Below, one piece after another: positions 15,489 through 23,583 of a DNA stretch of 35,853 nucleotides. Origin of the DNA: an uncultured Treponema sp. (GTDB taxonomy: Bacteria; Spirochaetota; Spirochaetia; Treponematales; Treponemataceae); NCBI GenBank assembly GCA_937890485.1, contig CALBXN010000151.1:1-35853 (forward strand), in the 5' to 3' direction. The notes below the pieces were generated by a model that had not been told where the DNA came from, did no database searches, and was given only the letters and a program-made list of their open reading frames with translations. Each line of letters opens with the position of its first letter. Position 1 is the first letter of the stretch. The position numbers and the translations under genes were made by a program.

Positions 15489-17438
15489 ATGGAAAATTAT
15501 AAAATAGGGATAAAATTAGCAGATGGGTCTTTTTATCCTATCTTAGAAGAGGGTAAACCTCAAACACAGAAAATTGAACTCACAACAGTGCGGGATGATC
15601 AAACAACCGTACAGTTAGATTTGTATCGCTCTTCTTCAGACAATATGGAAGATGCTGAATATGTTGATACTTTATTGGTTGAAAATCTTTTACCAAGACC
15701 TAAGGAAACTCCTACACTAAATCTAAAAATTGAAATTGACTTGGAAAATGTATTATCTGCTTCAATAGAAGATTGCGAGTCAGGAGAGCATAGTGAAACA
15801 AAAGTGTCTTTGGTCACTTTAGATTCTTCTGAAAGAACAATTGTTCCAGATTTTTCTATGATTGATTCAGAATCTTCCGATAATGAAGATAGCGATTCTT
15901 TTGTAGATGAATTTGCTAACAATGAAGATATTCAGGAGGATGTTTTGGCTAGTGATGTTTCTGAAACAGATGATTTAAACCTTGACGACTTTGGAGATGT
16001 AGATGAATTGCTTTCTGAAGAAGTGAATTCAGTTGAAGAAAATACAGATTTTGATGAATCAGAATTGCAGATGAATGCTCTTGTTCAAGATGAACCTACT
16101 GTGGATGTTGTTACAGATGATGTCATTGAAAATGATGTTATAGAAGATAATTTAGAAGTTGAAAATAATTTTATCACAGAAGAACCAACTATTGCACCTG
16201 TTGACGATATGCCGTCTTTTGAAGAAGAAACAGAAACTGAAATTTCTGATGAACTTAATGAAATGCCAGATTTAGACGATATGCCGTCTTTTGAAGAAGA
16301 GACAGAAACTGAAATTTCTGATGAACTTAATGAAATGCCAGATTTAGACGATATGCCATCTTTTGAAGAAGAAACAGAAACTGAAATTTCAGATGAACTT
16401 GGTGAGATGCCAGATTTAGACGATATGCCATCTTTTGAAGAAGAGACAGGAACTGAAATTTCAGATGAACTTAATGAAATGCCAGGTTTAGACGATATGC
16501 CATCTTTTGAAGAAGAAACAGAAACTGAAATTTCTGATGAACTTGGTGAGATGCCAGATATTGACATTCCTGTTGAAAACGACATTTCAGAATCAAATTC
16601 TTTTATGAATGATTCAATTTTAGGAGAGCCTAATTTTGATGATGATTTAACTAGTTCCGATAATGATTTTGAAACAGAAAATTCTGATTTTTCAGAAGAA
16701 TCATTTCCTGATTTTAGTGATATTCCAACAACACAAACTGATAATGATGAATCAGACTTAGATAAAGATGATGGGTTATTTGGAATTGGTAACGATTATG
16801 GTAATATAGGTGACGATATGGATATTGATGATGATATGTTAGAATCAGATGCATTTGCCTCTGATATTGATACATCTGGAAATTTGGATGATTCAATCCC
16901 AAGCCCAGATTTATCTTTTTCTGATTTATATGTTGATACTGACAATGATAATGATTGCCCAGAAAAAAAACGTTGTTCTATTCCAGTTTTGATTTGTAGT
17001 ATTTGTGCAGTTGTTTGTGTAATTGCATTGTTATTGATTATGTTCTTAACTCCTTCAAAAATAAAAGGAAAAGAAGAAATTTCATCAGATTCAATTTGGC
17101 AAAAAGAAGAATCTCTTGTGGAAGAAGTTGCGCCAGTTCCTGTTCCTACAGAGCCTATTGTTGAAGAAAATAAATCTGATATTTTAGTTGAAGAACAAGC
17201 AAAAGAAGATGAAATTGTTATTGTAGAAGCTCCTGTAGTTACTCCAAAAGAACCTGAAGTTGTTCCTGAAAAACTTAAAGGTGTTGAGTACAAAATTAAG
17301 TGGGGTGATACTCTTTGGGATATTGCTGGAACTTATTACAAAAATCCTTGGTTGTATAAATTCATTGCTGATTATAACAACTTGGAAAATCCAGATTACA
17401 TTATCTCTGGAACAATAATAACAATTCCTCCAAGATAA
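15489..17438 (+). CDS. Hsp70-substrate-domain-like / acidic repeat / TM / LysM protein
   Basis: 649 residues from the ATG at 15489, chosen because AAGGTG (15476-15481) sits eight bases before it; the in-frame GTG at 15480 overlaps that site. Parts in order: residues about 5-110 resemble the DnaK substrate-binding beta-sandwich (KIGIKLADGSFYPILEEG, then TTVRDDQTTVQLDLYRS, LPRPKETPTLNLKIEIDLEN, SASIEDCESGEHSETKVSL); a very acidic disordered stretch to about 490, including five 24-residue repeats (239-358); one membrane helix about 499-520 (ICSICAVVCVIALLLIMFL); an acidic/proline linker; and a C-terminal LysM domain (about 599-649, WGDTLWDIAGTYYKNPWLY). With no signal peptide the N-terminus should be cytoplasmic and LysM periplasmic, contacting peptidoglycan. 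The transglycosylase gene follows after five bases. The LysM and TM are sure; the Hsp70-like call is by eye. Confidence 0.85.
   Translation: MENYKIGIKLADGSFYPILEEGKPQTQKIELTTVRDDQTTVQLDLYRSSSDNMEDAEYVDTLLVENLLPRPKETPTLNLKIEIDLENVLSASIEDCESGEHSETKVSLVTLDSSERTIVPDFSMIDSESSDNEDSDSFVDEFANNEDIQEDVLASDVSETDDLNLDDFGDVDELLSEEVNSVEENTDFDESELQMNALVQDEPTVDVVTDDVIENDVIEDNLEVENNFITEEPTIAPVDDMPSFEEETETEISDELNEMPDLDDMPSFEEETETEISDELNEMPDLDDMPSFEEETETEISDELGEMPDLDDMPSFEEETGTEISDELNEMPGLDDMPSFEEETETEISDELGEMPDIDIPVENDISESNSFMNDSILGEPNFDDDLTSSDNDFETENSDFSEESFPDFSDIPTTQTDNDESDLDKDDGLFGIGNDYGNIGDDMDIDDDMLESDAFASDIDTSGNLDDSIPSPDLSFSDLYVDTDNDNDCPEKKRCSIPVLICSICAVVCVIALLLIMFLTPSKIKGKEEISSDSIWQKEESLVEEVAPVPVPTEPIVEENKSDILVEEQAKEDEIVIVEAPVVTPKEPEVVPEKLKGVEYKIKWGDTLWDIAGTYYKNPWLYKFIADYNNLENPDYIISGTIITIPPR
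16203..16562 (+). repeat. Five tandem 72-bp in-frame repeats (24 aa each)
   Basis: Five adjacent copies of a unit coding for DDMPSFEEETETEISDEL followed by N/G-EMPDL. Copies 1 and 2 differ by one base; the others differ at a handful of sites, mostly N/G exchange and synonymous T/A or A/G changes. Because the unit length is a multiple of three, copy number can vary without breaking the frame. The repeats lengthen the acidic cytoplasmic spacer of the LysM protein. Confidence 0.97.
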
Positions 17439-17443
17439 TTTTT

Positions 17444-19588
17444 ATGATTAAAGAGATAAAAAAAATATTTTCTCTTCTATTGATTAGTACATTCTGTTTT
17501 GCAGGATGTACTAATTCATCTGATTTTTATGTGCAAGGGATAGTAGAGTTAGAATCTCAGCAAAAAGAGAAAGCCATTAAAAATTTTGAAAAGGCAATAA
17601 AGAAGGGTTCTAGTGTAGAAGTCTTGTTGAGTTTACGCAAATTGAAAGAACTAAATATAGATTCACACAAAATGTTGAAGTTAACTACTATTGCTATTAA
17701 TTCAAAAAAAAATCCCCAAGCAGAAACATATAATTATTATGTACAGAGTTTGGTTGATAATCAAAAATATGAAAAAGTAATAAAACTTATTCCAACTTTG
17801 CTTACTCAAAATTCAAATGTAAAAAAAGATTGGTTAAAATATTGTTATGTTGTTTCGCTTGCAAAAAAAAATAAAACTGTAAATAATCCAATTATTTTAA
17901 ATTGGGTAAAGCAAGAAAAATTTTCAAAATATCATTTAACTTTTTTTGAAGAATTTGCATCTGATAGATTCTTTTATGAAACTGAAGATGGAAAAAAAAT
18001 AAATTTAATTTTTCAATTTAGAACAGATTTGTTTAATAAAAAATATAATCATGCTCTAGAAAAATTTACAGAAATGATCTTATCTCTTGATGATATTATA
18101 AATCTTTCTCCACAAATGATTTCTGAAATTGGAAAATCATTTTTATATGGAAATTTTGAAATTATTAAAATAAATTATTTGATAGAATCAAAAATTCAAC
18201 TTGCTCAAAGTTTAAAAAATATTGCTGATAATTATTCAAATACAAAAAATTTAACAGAAAATATTTTTGTTAAAAAAGAAAAATTATTTTATTTGTATTT
18301 TTACGCAGGAAGGATTTTTGATAAAACAAATTCTACATATTACAAAAATGCAAAAGAATGTTTTTTATTGTCTGCACGAAATTCAATTAATGATGAAAAT
18401 TACGATAATGCAATTTGGTATTATTTAAATCAATCTAAAAAAGAATCTTTCGCTTCTCTTATGAATGAAATAAAATTGTATGGAAATTCATGGAAAGATA
18501 AATCCTATTATTCTGACCTTTTGGAAGAATTAAAATTACATTTAATTTCAACTCGCCAATGGACAGCTTTTTGTAATTTTTATACCACAATAGAACAAGT
18601 TGCTTCAGAAGAAATAAAATCAGCTTGGGCATATTTGACAGCTAGATTGATAAAAACTGATTATGCAAATTTACAAGAAATTATTGAAGATGAATTTTTG
18701 GAAAAATTATTTTTTGATGTTTTAGAAAATTCAGAAAGTTCTTTGTATTATAAAATTATGTCTGCTAAAAATTTAAATCTTGATTCTAAAAAAATATTAG
18801 ATTATATGTATTTTAATTTTAATCAAGAAAATTTAAATGTAAAAGATGAACAAATTTCAAAATCAGTTTTTAATATTTTGACTTCTTGTATTAAGTACAA
18901 GCAAATTTCAACTTTTTACGAAATTGTAAAACAATATAAAGATTATTTATCAAGTGATATTTTAAGTGATTTTACAAAAGAAATTTATAAAAATTTTTCT
19001 GATGATGAAAATTTTTATCCAACAATTTTGCGTTTAGCAAGTACCGCTTTTTCTCTTTGTGGAAAGGGAAAAGATTTAGAACTTTTACAAATTTTGTATC
19101 CTAAATATTTTTCCAATTTGATAAGTGAGTCCTGTGAAGAATATGTTCTTGATGAATTTATTTTGTACGGTTTGATTCGTACAGAAAGTTATTTTGATAA
19201 AGATATTTTTTCTGTAGCAGGTGCTTCAGGTTTGACTCAGTTAATGAAATCAACGGCAAGTGATATTGCTCGTAAACTTCGTATAAAAGAATTTGATTTA
19301 CTTGATGCAAAAACGAATATTACTTTTGGCTCATTTTATTTAAATGAATTAATTCGTAGACTTGATGGATCAATCTTAAAAGCAATTATTTCCTATAATA
19401 CTGGAATTACTAGGGTAAGACGATGGGCAAGTCAATTTGCAAATGTTCCAACAGATATTTGGATAGAGATGTTTCCTTATCAAGAAAGTCGCGACTATGG
19501 AAAAAAAGTTTTAGCAAGTTCATTTGTTTATGGTTTGCTTTATTATAATAAAACTTCCTACGAAGTCGTGGATTTGTTTATGCAGTAA
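17444..19588 (+). CDS. Lytic transglycosylase (SLT domain) lipoprotein
   Basis: 714 residues. A signal peptide with lipobox CFAGC predicts a lipid-anchored Cys22. Residues about 30-550 are alpha-helical, TPR/superhelix-like (GIVELESQQKEKAIKNFEKAIKKG at its start), like the ring of Slt70. The C-terminal catalytic domain (about 570-700) has the SLT signature: catalytic Glu581 in IRTESYFDK, GASGLTQLMKSTA, and AIISYNTGITRVRRW. It cleaves glycan strands of peptidoglycan, forming 1,6-anhydromuramic ends. It starts five bases after the LysM gene with no clear Shine-Dalgarno, indicating coupling; a wall-binding protein and a wall-cutting enzyme are thus co-expressed. Strongly AT-rich codon use in the superhelix part. 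Confidence 0.93.
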   Translation: MIKEIKKIFSLLLISTFCFAGCTNSSDFYVQGIVELESQQKEKAIKNFEKAIKKGSSVEVLLSLRKLKELNIDSHKMLKLTTIAINSKKNPQAETYNYYVQSLVDNQKYEKVIKLIPTLLTQNSNVKKDWLKYCYVVSLAKKNKTVNNPIILNWVKQEKFSKYHLTFFEEFASDRFFYETEDGKKINLIFQFRTDLFNKKYNHALEKFTEMILSLDDIINLSPQMISEIGKSFLYGNFEIIKINYLIESKIQLAQSLKNIADNYSNTKNLTENIFVKKEKLFYLYFYAGRIFDKTNSTYYKNAKECFLLSARNSINDENYDNAIWYYLNQSKKESFASLMNEIKLYGNSWKDKSYYSDLLEELKLHLISTRQWTAFCNFYTTIEQVASEEIKSAWAYLTARLIKTDYANLQEIIEDEFLEKLFFDVLENSESSLYYKIMSAKNLNLDSKKILDYMYFNFNQENLNVKDEQISKSVFNILTSCIKYKQISTFYEIVKQYKDYLSSDILSDFTKEIYKNFSDDENFYPTILRLASTAFSLCGKGKDLELLQILYPKYFSNLISESCEEYVLDEFILYGLIRTESYFDKDIFSVAGASGLTQLMKSTASDIARKLRIKEFDLLDAKTNITFGSFYLNELIRRLDGSILKAIISYNTGITRVRRWASQFANVPTDIWIEMFPYQESRDYGKKVLASSFVYGLLYYNKTSYEVVDLFMQ

Positions 19589-19609
19589 TTTTCATATAAA
19601 AATTACTGC
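19582..19609. terminator. Bidirectional hairpin between convergent genes
   Basis: GCAGTAATTTT (19582-19592) pairs perfectly with AAAATTACTGC (19599-19609) around a six-base loop. The stem contains the stop codon of the transglycosylase gene and abuts the stop of the cyclase gene. The T-run after it is weak in both directions, so it may be a 3'-end stabiliser or a modest terminator. Confidence 0.6.
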
Positions 19610-21673
19610 TTACTTTTCTGTTGCAACCCAAATACCTTTTAAGTTTTCTGCTATAGGAAGTTTAATTGAATTGCATTTATCTAAATATTTTTGTGCAAGA
19701 GTATAATTAAATTCTTGTAGAATATTTTTTAAAGTTATTTTTGCGTTTTCAATTTCACCTTGGTAAAAGAAATTTCTTGCAGTTTCAAATTTTTGCCAGA
19801 AAATTTTGTTCTTTTCAAAAGTGTCATTTTGCATTGCAGTAAAAACTGTAACGGCTTGTGATTTCCCTACAACTTGAACTTTTGCAATTTCAATAAATTT
19901 CAATTTACTTCCAGAATTTTCTGCTTGTAATTTTGTTTCTTCAGAACATAAAGTGTAAAGACCAAATTGTTTATTAATTCCTTCTAAACGAGATGCTAAG
20001 TTTACAGAGTCACCAAGCATTGTGTAGTCAAATCTTTTTGAAGAACCCATGTTACCAACAACAGCAAAACCAGTGTTTATTCCAATTCGTGTTTTGATTT
20101 TTGTATTAGAAAATTTACTAAATTCATTTTGCATTTTTATTATTTCTTTTTGACATTTTATTGCAGTTTCAATTGCTCGTTGTGCGTGGTTATTTTGGTT
20201 TGTTGGTGCATTCCAAAAAGCGATTATAGCATCGCCTTCGTATTTATCAATTGTTCCTCCAGATTCTAAAATTATATCTGTCATTTTTGAAAGATAGACA
20301 TTTAAAAATTCAGTAAGTTTTTCGGGACTTAATTTTTCTGAAATCGAAGTGAACCCTTGAATGTCTGAAAAGAAAATACTAATTTCTCTACGTTCTCCCC
20401 CTAATTTCAGTTTATCTGGATTTAAAATTAATTGCTCTATTACAACTGGACTTAAATATTGTTTAAATGCATCTTTTATGTATCGTTTTTGTTTTCCTTC
20501 TGTATTGTAACTTACAAAAAAAGTGATTGTATAAGAAAGTATGATTGAAAATAAAATACTTACTAATGGTAACCATAGTCCAACTCTGAACATTGCAAAA
20601 CAAATTATTGTATAAGTTAAAATTAAAAAGATAGCAATTGTACTACTAAATAGAATTGTTCTTTTTGTACCAAATTTTGTTTCAAAAAATTGAATCAAAA
20701 AAGTTGTTATGAATGAAACAAATAAGATTAAAAATAAATTTATTATTATTGGACTTTTGTTTATAAATTCATTTTGTAAAATATTATCGAGTAAAGTAAT
20801 GTGAACTCCTACTCCAGGATAAGTTGAAGAAAGTGGAGTTGAACAAGTATCATAAAGACCTGGTGCGTAATAACCAAAGAAAATATATGAATCTGTAAAA
20901 TCTTCTGGATATAAAATTGGTTCTTCACCATTCTGTATTGCATAGTAACTTTGCAAAATATCACTTGCACTATAAGGGATGTATGACTCCAAACTTGTTT
21001 TATATTTTAACAAGACGCTGTTATCTTTATCTGTCTTAATTTTTTTTAGATGTTTATATTCATCTGTAGATTTAAAATTTTCTTTTGTAAAATTTTCGCT
21101 TCCTACAATGTAAGTGCTTGATGCAAGAGATGGAAATTCTTCATCATTTCGATTATAAAATATTCTACATCGTCTTATGACTGTATCTGAATCAGGAAGA
21201 CTGTTTATGTTTCCTTGTAGGGCTGAATTTGAATCAATTGATGAAATTGAAGTAACTGGAATTTCTGGATTATTTGAATCATTATCATAAAATTGAATTT
21301 GTACAACTTTGCCAAAATCTTTACAAGCCTTTGCAAAATATTCGTCATCTTCTTTTCCGTAAATTGATTCTTCAGAAAAAATTACATCAAATGTTACAGC
21401 TTTAGAATTACCTAAATTAAAAAAATTTACGATATCACCATAAGCACTCCTTGGCCATGGCCAGCTCCAATTCATTTGTTCGCTAGCCCAATCAAGACTG
21501 TTTTGATCAATTAAAATTACAAATAATTCTTCTGATGTAGAATTTGTTGCACAGATTTTTGTTCTTGAATCATAGGTTTTATTTTCCAAAAAAGAAAATA
21601 TACCAAGTAAATCTAATACAAAAATAAATATTGTTGTAATTAAAGTTATTAGTATAATTCTTTTGGGTTTCAT
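19610..21673 (-). CDS. CHASE2-domain adenylate cyclase (class III)
   Basis: 687 residues. A first membrane helix (about 5-25) leads to an extracytoplasmic CHASE2 sensor (about 30-310; WSWPWPRSAYGDIVNFF and the AVTFDVIFSEES strand are typical). Three membrane helices follow (about 315-395), then a class III cyclase domain (about 425-610). Metal Asp residues are in FFSDIQGFTS (about 433) and KYEGDAIIAFWNAP (about 477); the Lys of the latter and FDYTMLGDSVNLASRLEG fit an adenylate rather than guanylate cyclase. All catalytic positions I can check are intact, so cAMP production is expected. It is the last gene of the SH3-SH3-M48 cluster, with an AAGGATG site 12 bases before ATG. The ligand is unknown. 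Confidence 0.93.
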   Translation of the reverse strand: MKPKRIILITLITTIFIFVLDLLGIFSFLENKTYDSRTKICATNSTSEELFVILIDQNSLDWASEQMNWSWPWPRSAYGDIVNFFNLGNSKAVTFDVIFSEESIYGKEDDEYFAKACKDFGKVVQIQFYDNDSNNPEIPVTSISSIDSNSALQGNINSLPDSDTVIRRCRIFYNRNDEEFPSLASSTYIVGSENFTKENFKSTDEYKHLKKIKTDKDNSVLLKYKTSLESYIPYSASDILQSYYAIQNGEEPILYPEDFTDSYIFFGYYAPGLYDTCSTPLSSTYPGVGVHITLLDNILQNEFINKSPIIINLFLILFVSFITTFLIQFFETKFGTKRTILFSSTIAIFLILTYTIICFAMFRVGLWLPLVSILFSIILSYTITFFVSYNTEGKQKRYIKDAFKQYLSPVVIEQLILNPDKLKLGGERREISIFFSDIQGFTSISEKLSPEKLTEFLNVYLSKMTDIILESGGTIDKYEGDAIIAFWNAPTNQNNHAQRAIETAIKCQKEIIKMQNEFSKFSNTKIKTRIGINTGFAVVGNMGSSKRFDYTMLGDSVNLASRLEGINKQFGLYTLCSEETKLQAENSGSKLKFIEIAKVQVVGKSQAVTVFTAMQNDTFEKNKIFWQKFETARNFFYQGEIENAKITLKNILQEFNYTLAQKYLDKCNSIKLPIAENLKGIWVATEK

Positions 21674-21699
21674 TTTTATGTTTTCATCCTTAGTTAAAA

Positions 21700-22542
21700 T
21701 TAAAAATATTGTTTTGCATTTTCAAAACGAGAGATTCTAGATTCTTCGTTGTAATCAAATTCTGTTTCGGAAATAGCTTTTTTTACTTTATTTAATCTCT
21801 TTCTAGGAGATGGATGAGTTTTTCCAAATCCAAGTTTGTAATTTTTACTTCTGTTGTTTTTTAAGTTTTGCAACATAGTTTTCATTGCATTTGGATTGTA
21901 GCCAGTATTTTCCATAAGTAATACAGCATTTTTGTCGGCTTTGTATTCTGTATTTTTTGAATAACCAGTATTAACTAAAGTTGTTGTAAAATCTGTTAAT
22001 TGCATTCCTATATCTGTGATAGTATCTTTATCTATTGAATTGTCCATTTGTTTTGCTACTAAAGCTATAATATCAGTAGTGATTCGTCCAATGATATGTG
22101 TTGTTTCATTTTTCTTAATAGCTTTTATACTGTGTTCTAATTGTATATGACTAAGTTCATGGGCAATAACAGCAGCAAGTTCATCTTCTGAATTTACTGA
22201 TTTTAACATTCCTCTAGAAATTAAAATATGACCACCCGGAGTTGCAAAAGCGTTGATTTGGTTTGTATCAAGAACACCTATAAAATATCCTTTGTATGGA
22301 TTAACTCCATCTGAGTTAATAATAATACTATTACAAATTGAATTAAGATAATTGTAAAGATTTTCATTGTAGTACAAAGAATATGTTCCTAAAATATTTC
22401 CAGCAACTGTTCTTCCGATTGTATATTTTTCTTGTGGTGTGTATCCAAAAGAAATTGCATCACCATTAGAATTGGTCATACAAGAAAAAAGTGAAAGAGA
22501 AATTAAGATAATACAACAAAAAGTTAAAAATTTATTTTTCAT
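21700..22542 (-). CDS. M48-family metalloprotease lipoprotein
   Basis: 280 residues. Lipobox LFSC predicts Cys21 lipidation (Ser at -1 as in many spirochaetes). The zinc site is HELSH (His128, Glu129, His132), with the third ligand probably Glu199 in NTEYKADKNAVLL. The protein ends with the conserved KTHPSPRKRLNKV segment of BepA/LoiP-type periplasmic M48 proteases. Such enzymes degrade misassembled envelope proteins. It begins three bases after the upstream SH3 gene, with a GGAGAA Shine-Dalgarno overlapping that gene's end. Confidence 0.93.
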   Translation of the reverse strand: MKNKFLTFCCIILISLSLFSCMTNSNGDAISFGYTPQEKYTIGRTVAGNILGTYSLYYNENLYNYLNSICNSIIINSDGVNPYKGYFIGVLDTNQINAFATPGGHILISRGMLKSVNSEDELAAVIAHELSHIQLEHSIKAIKKNETTHIIGRITTDIIALVAKQMDNSIDKDTITDIGMQLTDFTTTLVNTGYSKNTEYKADKNAVLLMENTGYNPNAMKTMLQNLKNNRSKNYKLGFGKTHPSPRKRLNKVKKAISETEFDYNEESRISRFENAKQYF

Positions 22543-22545
22543 AGA

Positions 22546-23013
22546 TTATTCTCCATTTAAATTTCCTTCTTGTATAAAATTTTGTAATTCATCCAGATTC
22601 AAATTTATTGCAAAGTTTTCTATTTTATCTAGTGCAGTATAATTTACTTTACCAGAATTTACTTTGCCTTCCGAAAATCCTTTTCCAGCGAGTGCAATTT
22701 CTTTTGATGTAGTGTTTGTTTTATCAATAAGATTAATAACTTTTCTTTTTGTTACATTAGAAGATAAAATCCATCCGTAAACACTTTGATTATATTCTTC
22801 TGTAACTTTAATCCATTTATCTTCGATGGAATTTTCTAAAACTAAAAGTTTTGTTCCATATTCCACTTGTGCAACTTTACTTGCGAAAAAACCTGTTCCT
22901 TCTTTTAAATCTGCTTTTTCTACTGAAATATAAACATATTCTTGAGCAAAAATTGGCAAACCCAAGCATAGTAAAAAGAGGATAGTTATTAATTTAGTTT
23001 TTTTTGTTTTCAT
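22546..23013 (-). CDS. Secreted SH3-type domain protein (paralogue 1)
   Basis: 155 residues: signal peptide (about 1-23, ending IFAQ), then a bacterial SH3 (SH3b) domain with EYVYISVEKADLKEGTGFF, VEYGTKLLVLE and WIKVTEEYNQSVYGWILSS. After it come VTKRKVINLID and ALAGKGFSEGKVNSGKVNY, and an extra 35-residue tail (ALDKIENFAINLNLDELQNF). It is a clear duplicate of the gene at 23048-23443, sharing signal peptide, SH3 domain and the ALAGKG motif. SH3b domains bind cell-wall or protein ligands. Encoded directly before the M48 protease. Confidence 0.85.
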   Translation of the reverse strand: MKTKKTKLITILFLLCLGLPIFAQEYVYISVEKADLKEGTGFFASKVAQVEYGTKLLVLENSIEDKWIKVTEEYNQSVYGWILSSNVTKRKVINLIDKTNTTSKEIALAGKGFSEGKVNSGKVNYTALDKIENFAINLNLDELQNFIQEGNLNGE

Positions 23014-23047
23014 TGTTAAATTTTCCTAAGAATATAAATTAATTAAA

Positions 23048-23443
23048 TTATTTTATAGACTTAAAATTACCATTATTAGAATTAGATTTTTCTATAGAGG
23101 ATCCTTTTCCAGCTAGAGCTTGTTCTTTTGCGGAAGAACTTTTATCATTTAAGAATTTTACAATACGTTTTTTTGTTACATTTGAAGATTGTATCCAACC
23201 TGAAATGCTTTCATCTTTCTTGGTGTATGCAACTTTTATCCAATCACCTTTTTCAGGTTTCTCTAAAACAATAAGTTTTGCTCCATATTTTACTTCAGTT
23301 ACTTTACTTGCTAATAAATTTGCTCCTTCCTTTATTTCTGCTTTTTCTACAGAAACATAAACATACTCTTGTGCAAAAATTGGCAAGCAAGCACAAGTTA
23401 AAAAAAGTAAAACAGTAATGAATTTAATTTTTGTGTTTATCAT
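23048..23443 (-). CDS. Secreted SH3-type domain protein (paralogue 2)
   Basis: 131 residues, with the same plan as its neighbour: signal peptide (ends PIFAQ), SH3b domain (EYVYVSVEKAEIKEGANLL, VKYGAKLIVLEKPEKG, WIKVAYTKKDESISGWIQSS), then VTKKRIVKFL and ALAGKGSSIEKSN. It lacks the long tail of paralogue 1. First gene of the cluster, with an AAAGGA ribosome binding site eight bases before ATG and a good promoter 30 bases upstream. Confidence 0.85.
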   Translation of the reverse strand: MINTKIKFITVLLFLTCACLPIFAQEYVYVSVEKAEIKEGANLLASKVTEVKYGAKLIVLEKPEKGDWIKVAYTKKDESISGWIQSSNVTKKRIVKFLNDKSSSAKEQALAGKGSSIEKSNSNNGNFKSIK

Positions 23444-23461
23444 GTGGAATTCCTTTTGTTT

Positions 23462-23510
23462 GATAATTGTTAACTAGAATTATTACATAGAAATCGATAA
23501 TTGTCTAGAA
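23462..23510 (-). promoter_or_regulatory. Promoter of the SH3-SH3-M48-cyclase operon, overlapped by a direct repeat
   Basis: On the minus strand TAGACA (plus 23502-23507), a 17-base spacer ending in TGT, and AATAAT (plus 23479-23484), predicting a start near 23472 and a leader of about 29 bases. The plus-strand repeat GATAATTGT-taa-CTAGAA (23462-23479) and GATAATTGTCTAGAA (23496-23510) covers both promoter elements, suggesting a regulator binding site. Confidence 0.5.
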
Positions 23511-23583
23511 ACAGTATGTTTAAAACAATGTATTCAAAATTTATGTGAATAGATGTGAACATAAAGATATTCTAAGAAATACG

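Noticed and set aside
16085..16585. A 166-codon antisense frame rich in Ser/Ile/Asp repeats (SSKDGIS)
   Set aside because: It is the complement of the 72-bp repeats of the LysM gene; the repetitive, stop-free antisense frame is a by-product, with no start signals.
23531..23551. TATTCA/TGAATA inverted repeat downstream of the PHP gene
   Set aside because: Six A/T-rich pairs without a T tract; expected often by chance in this AT-rich DNA.
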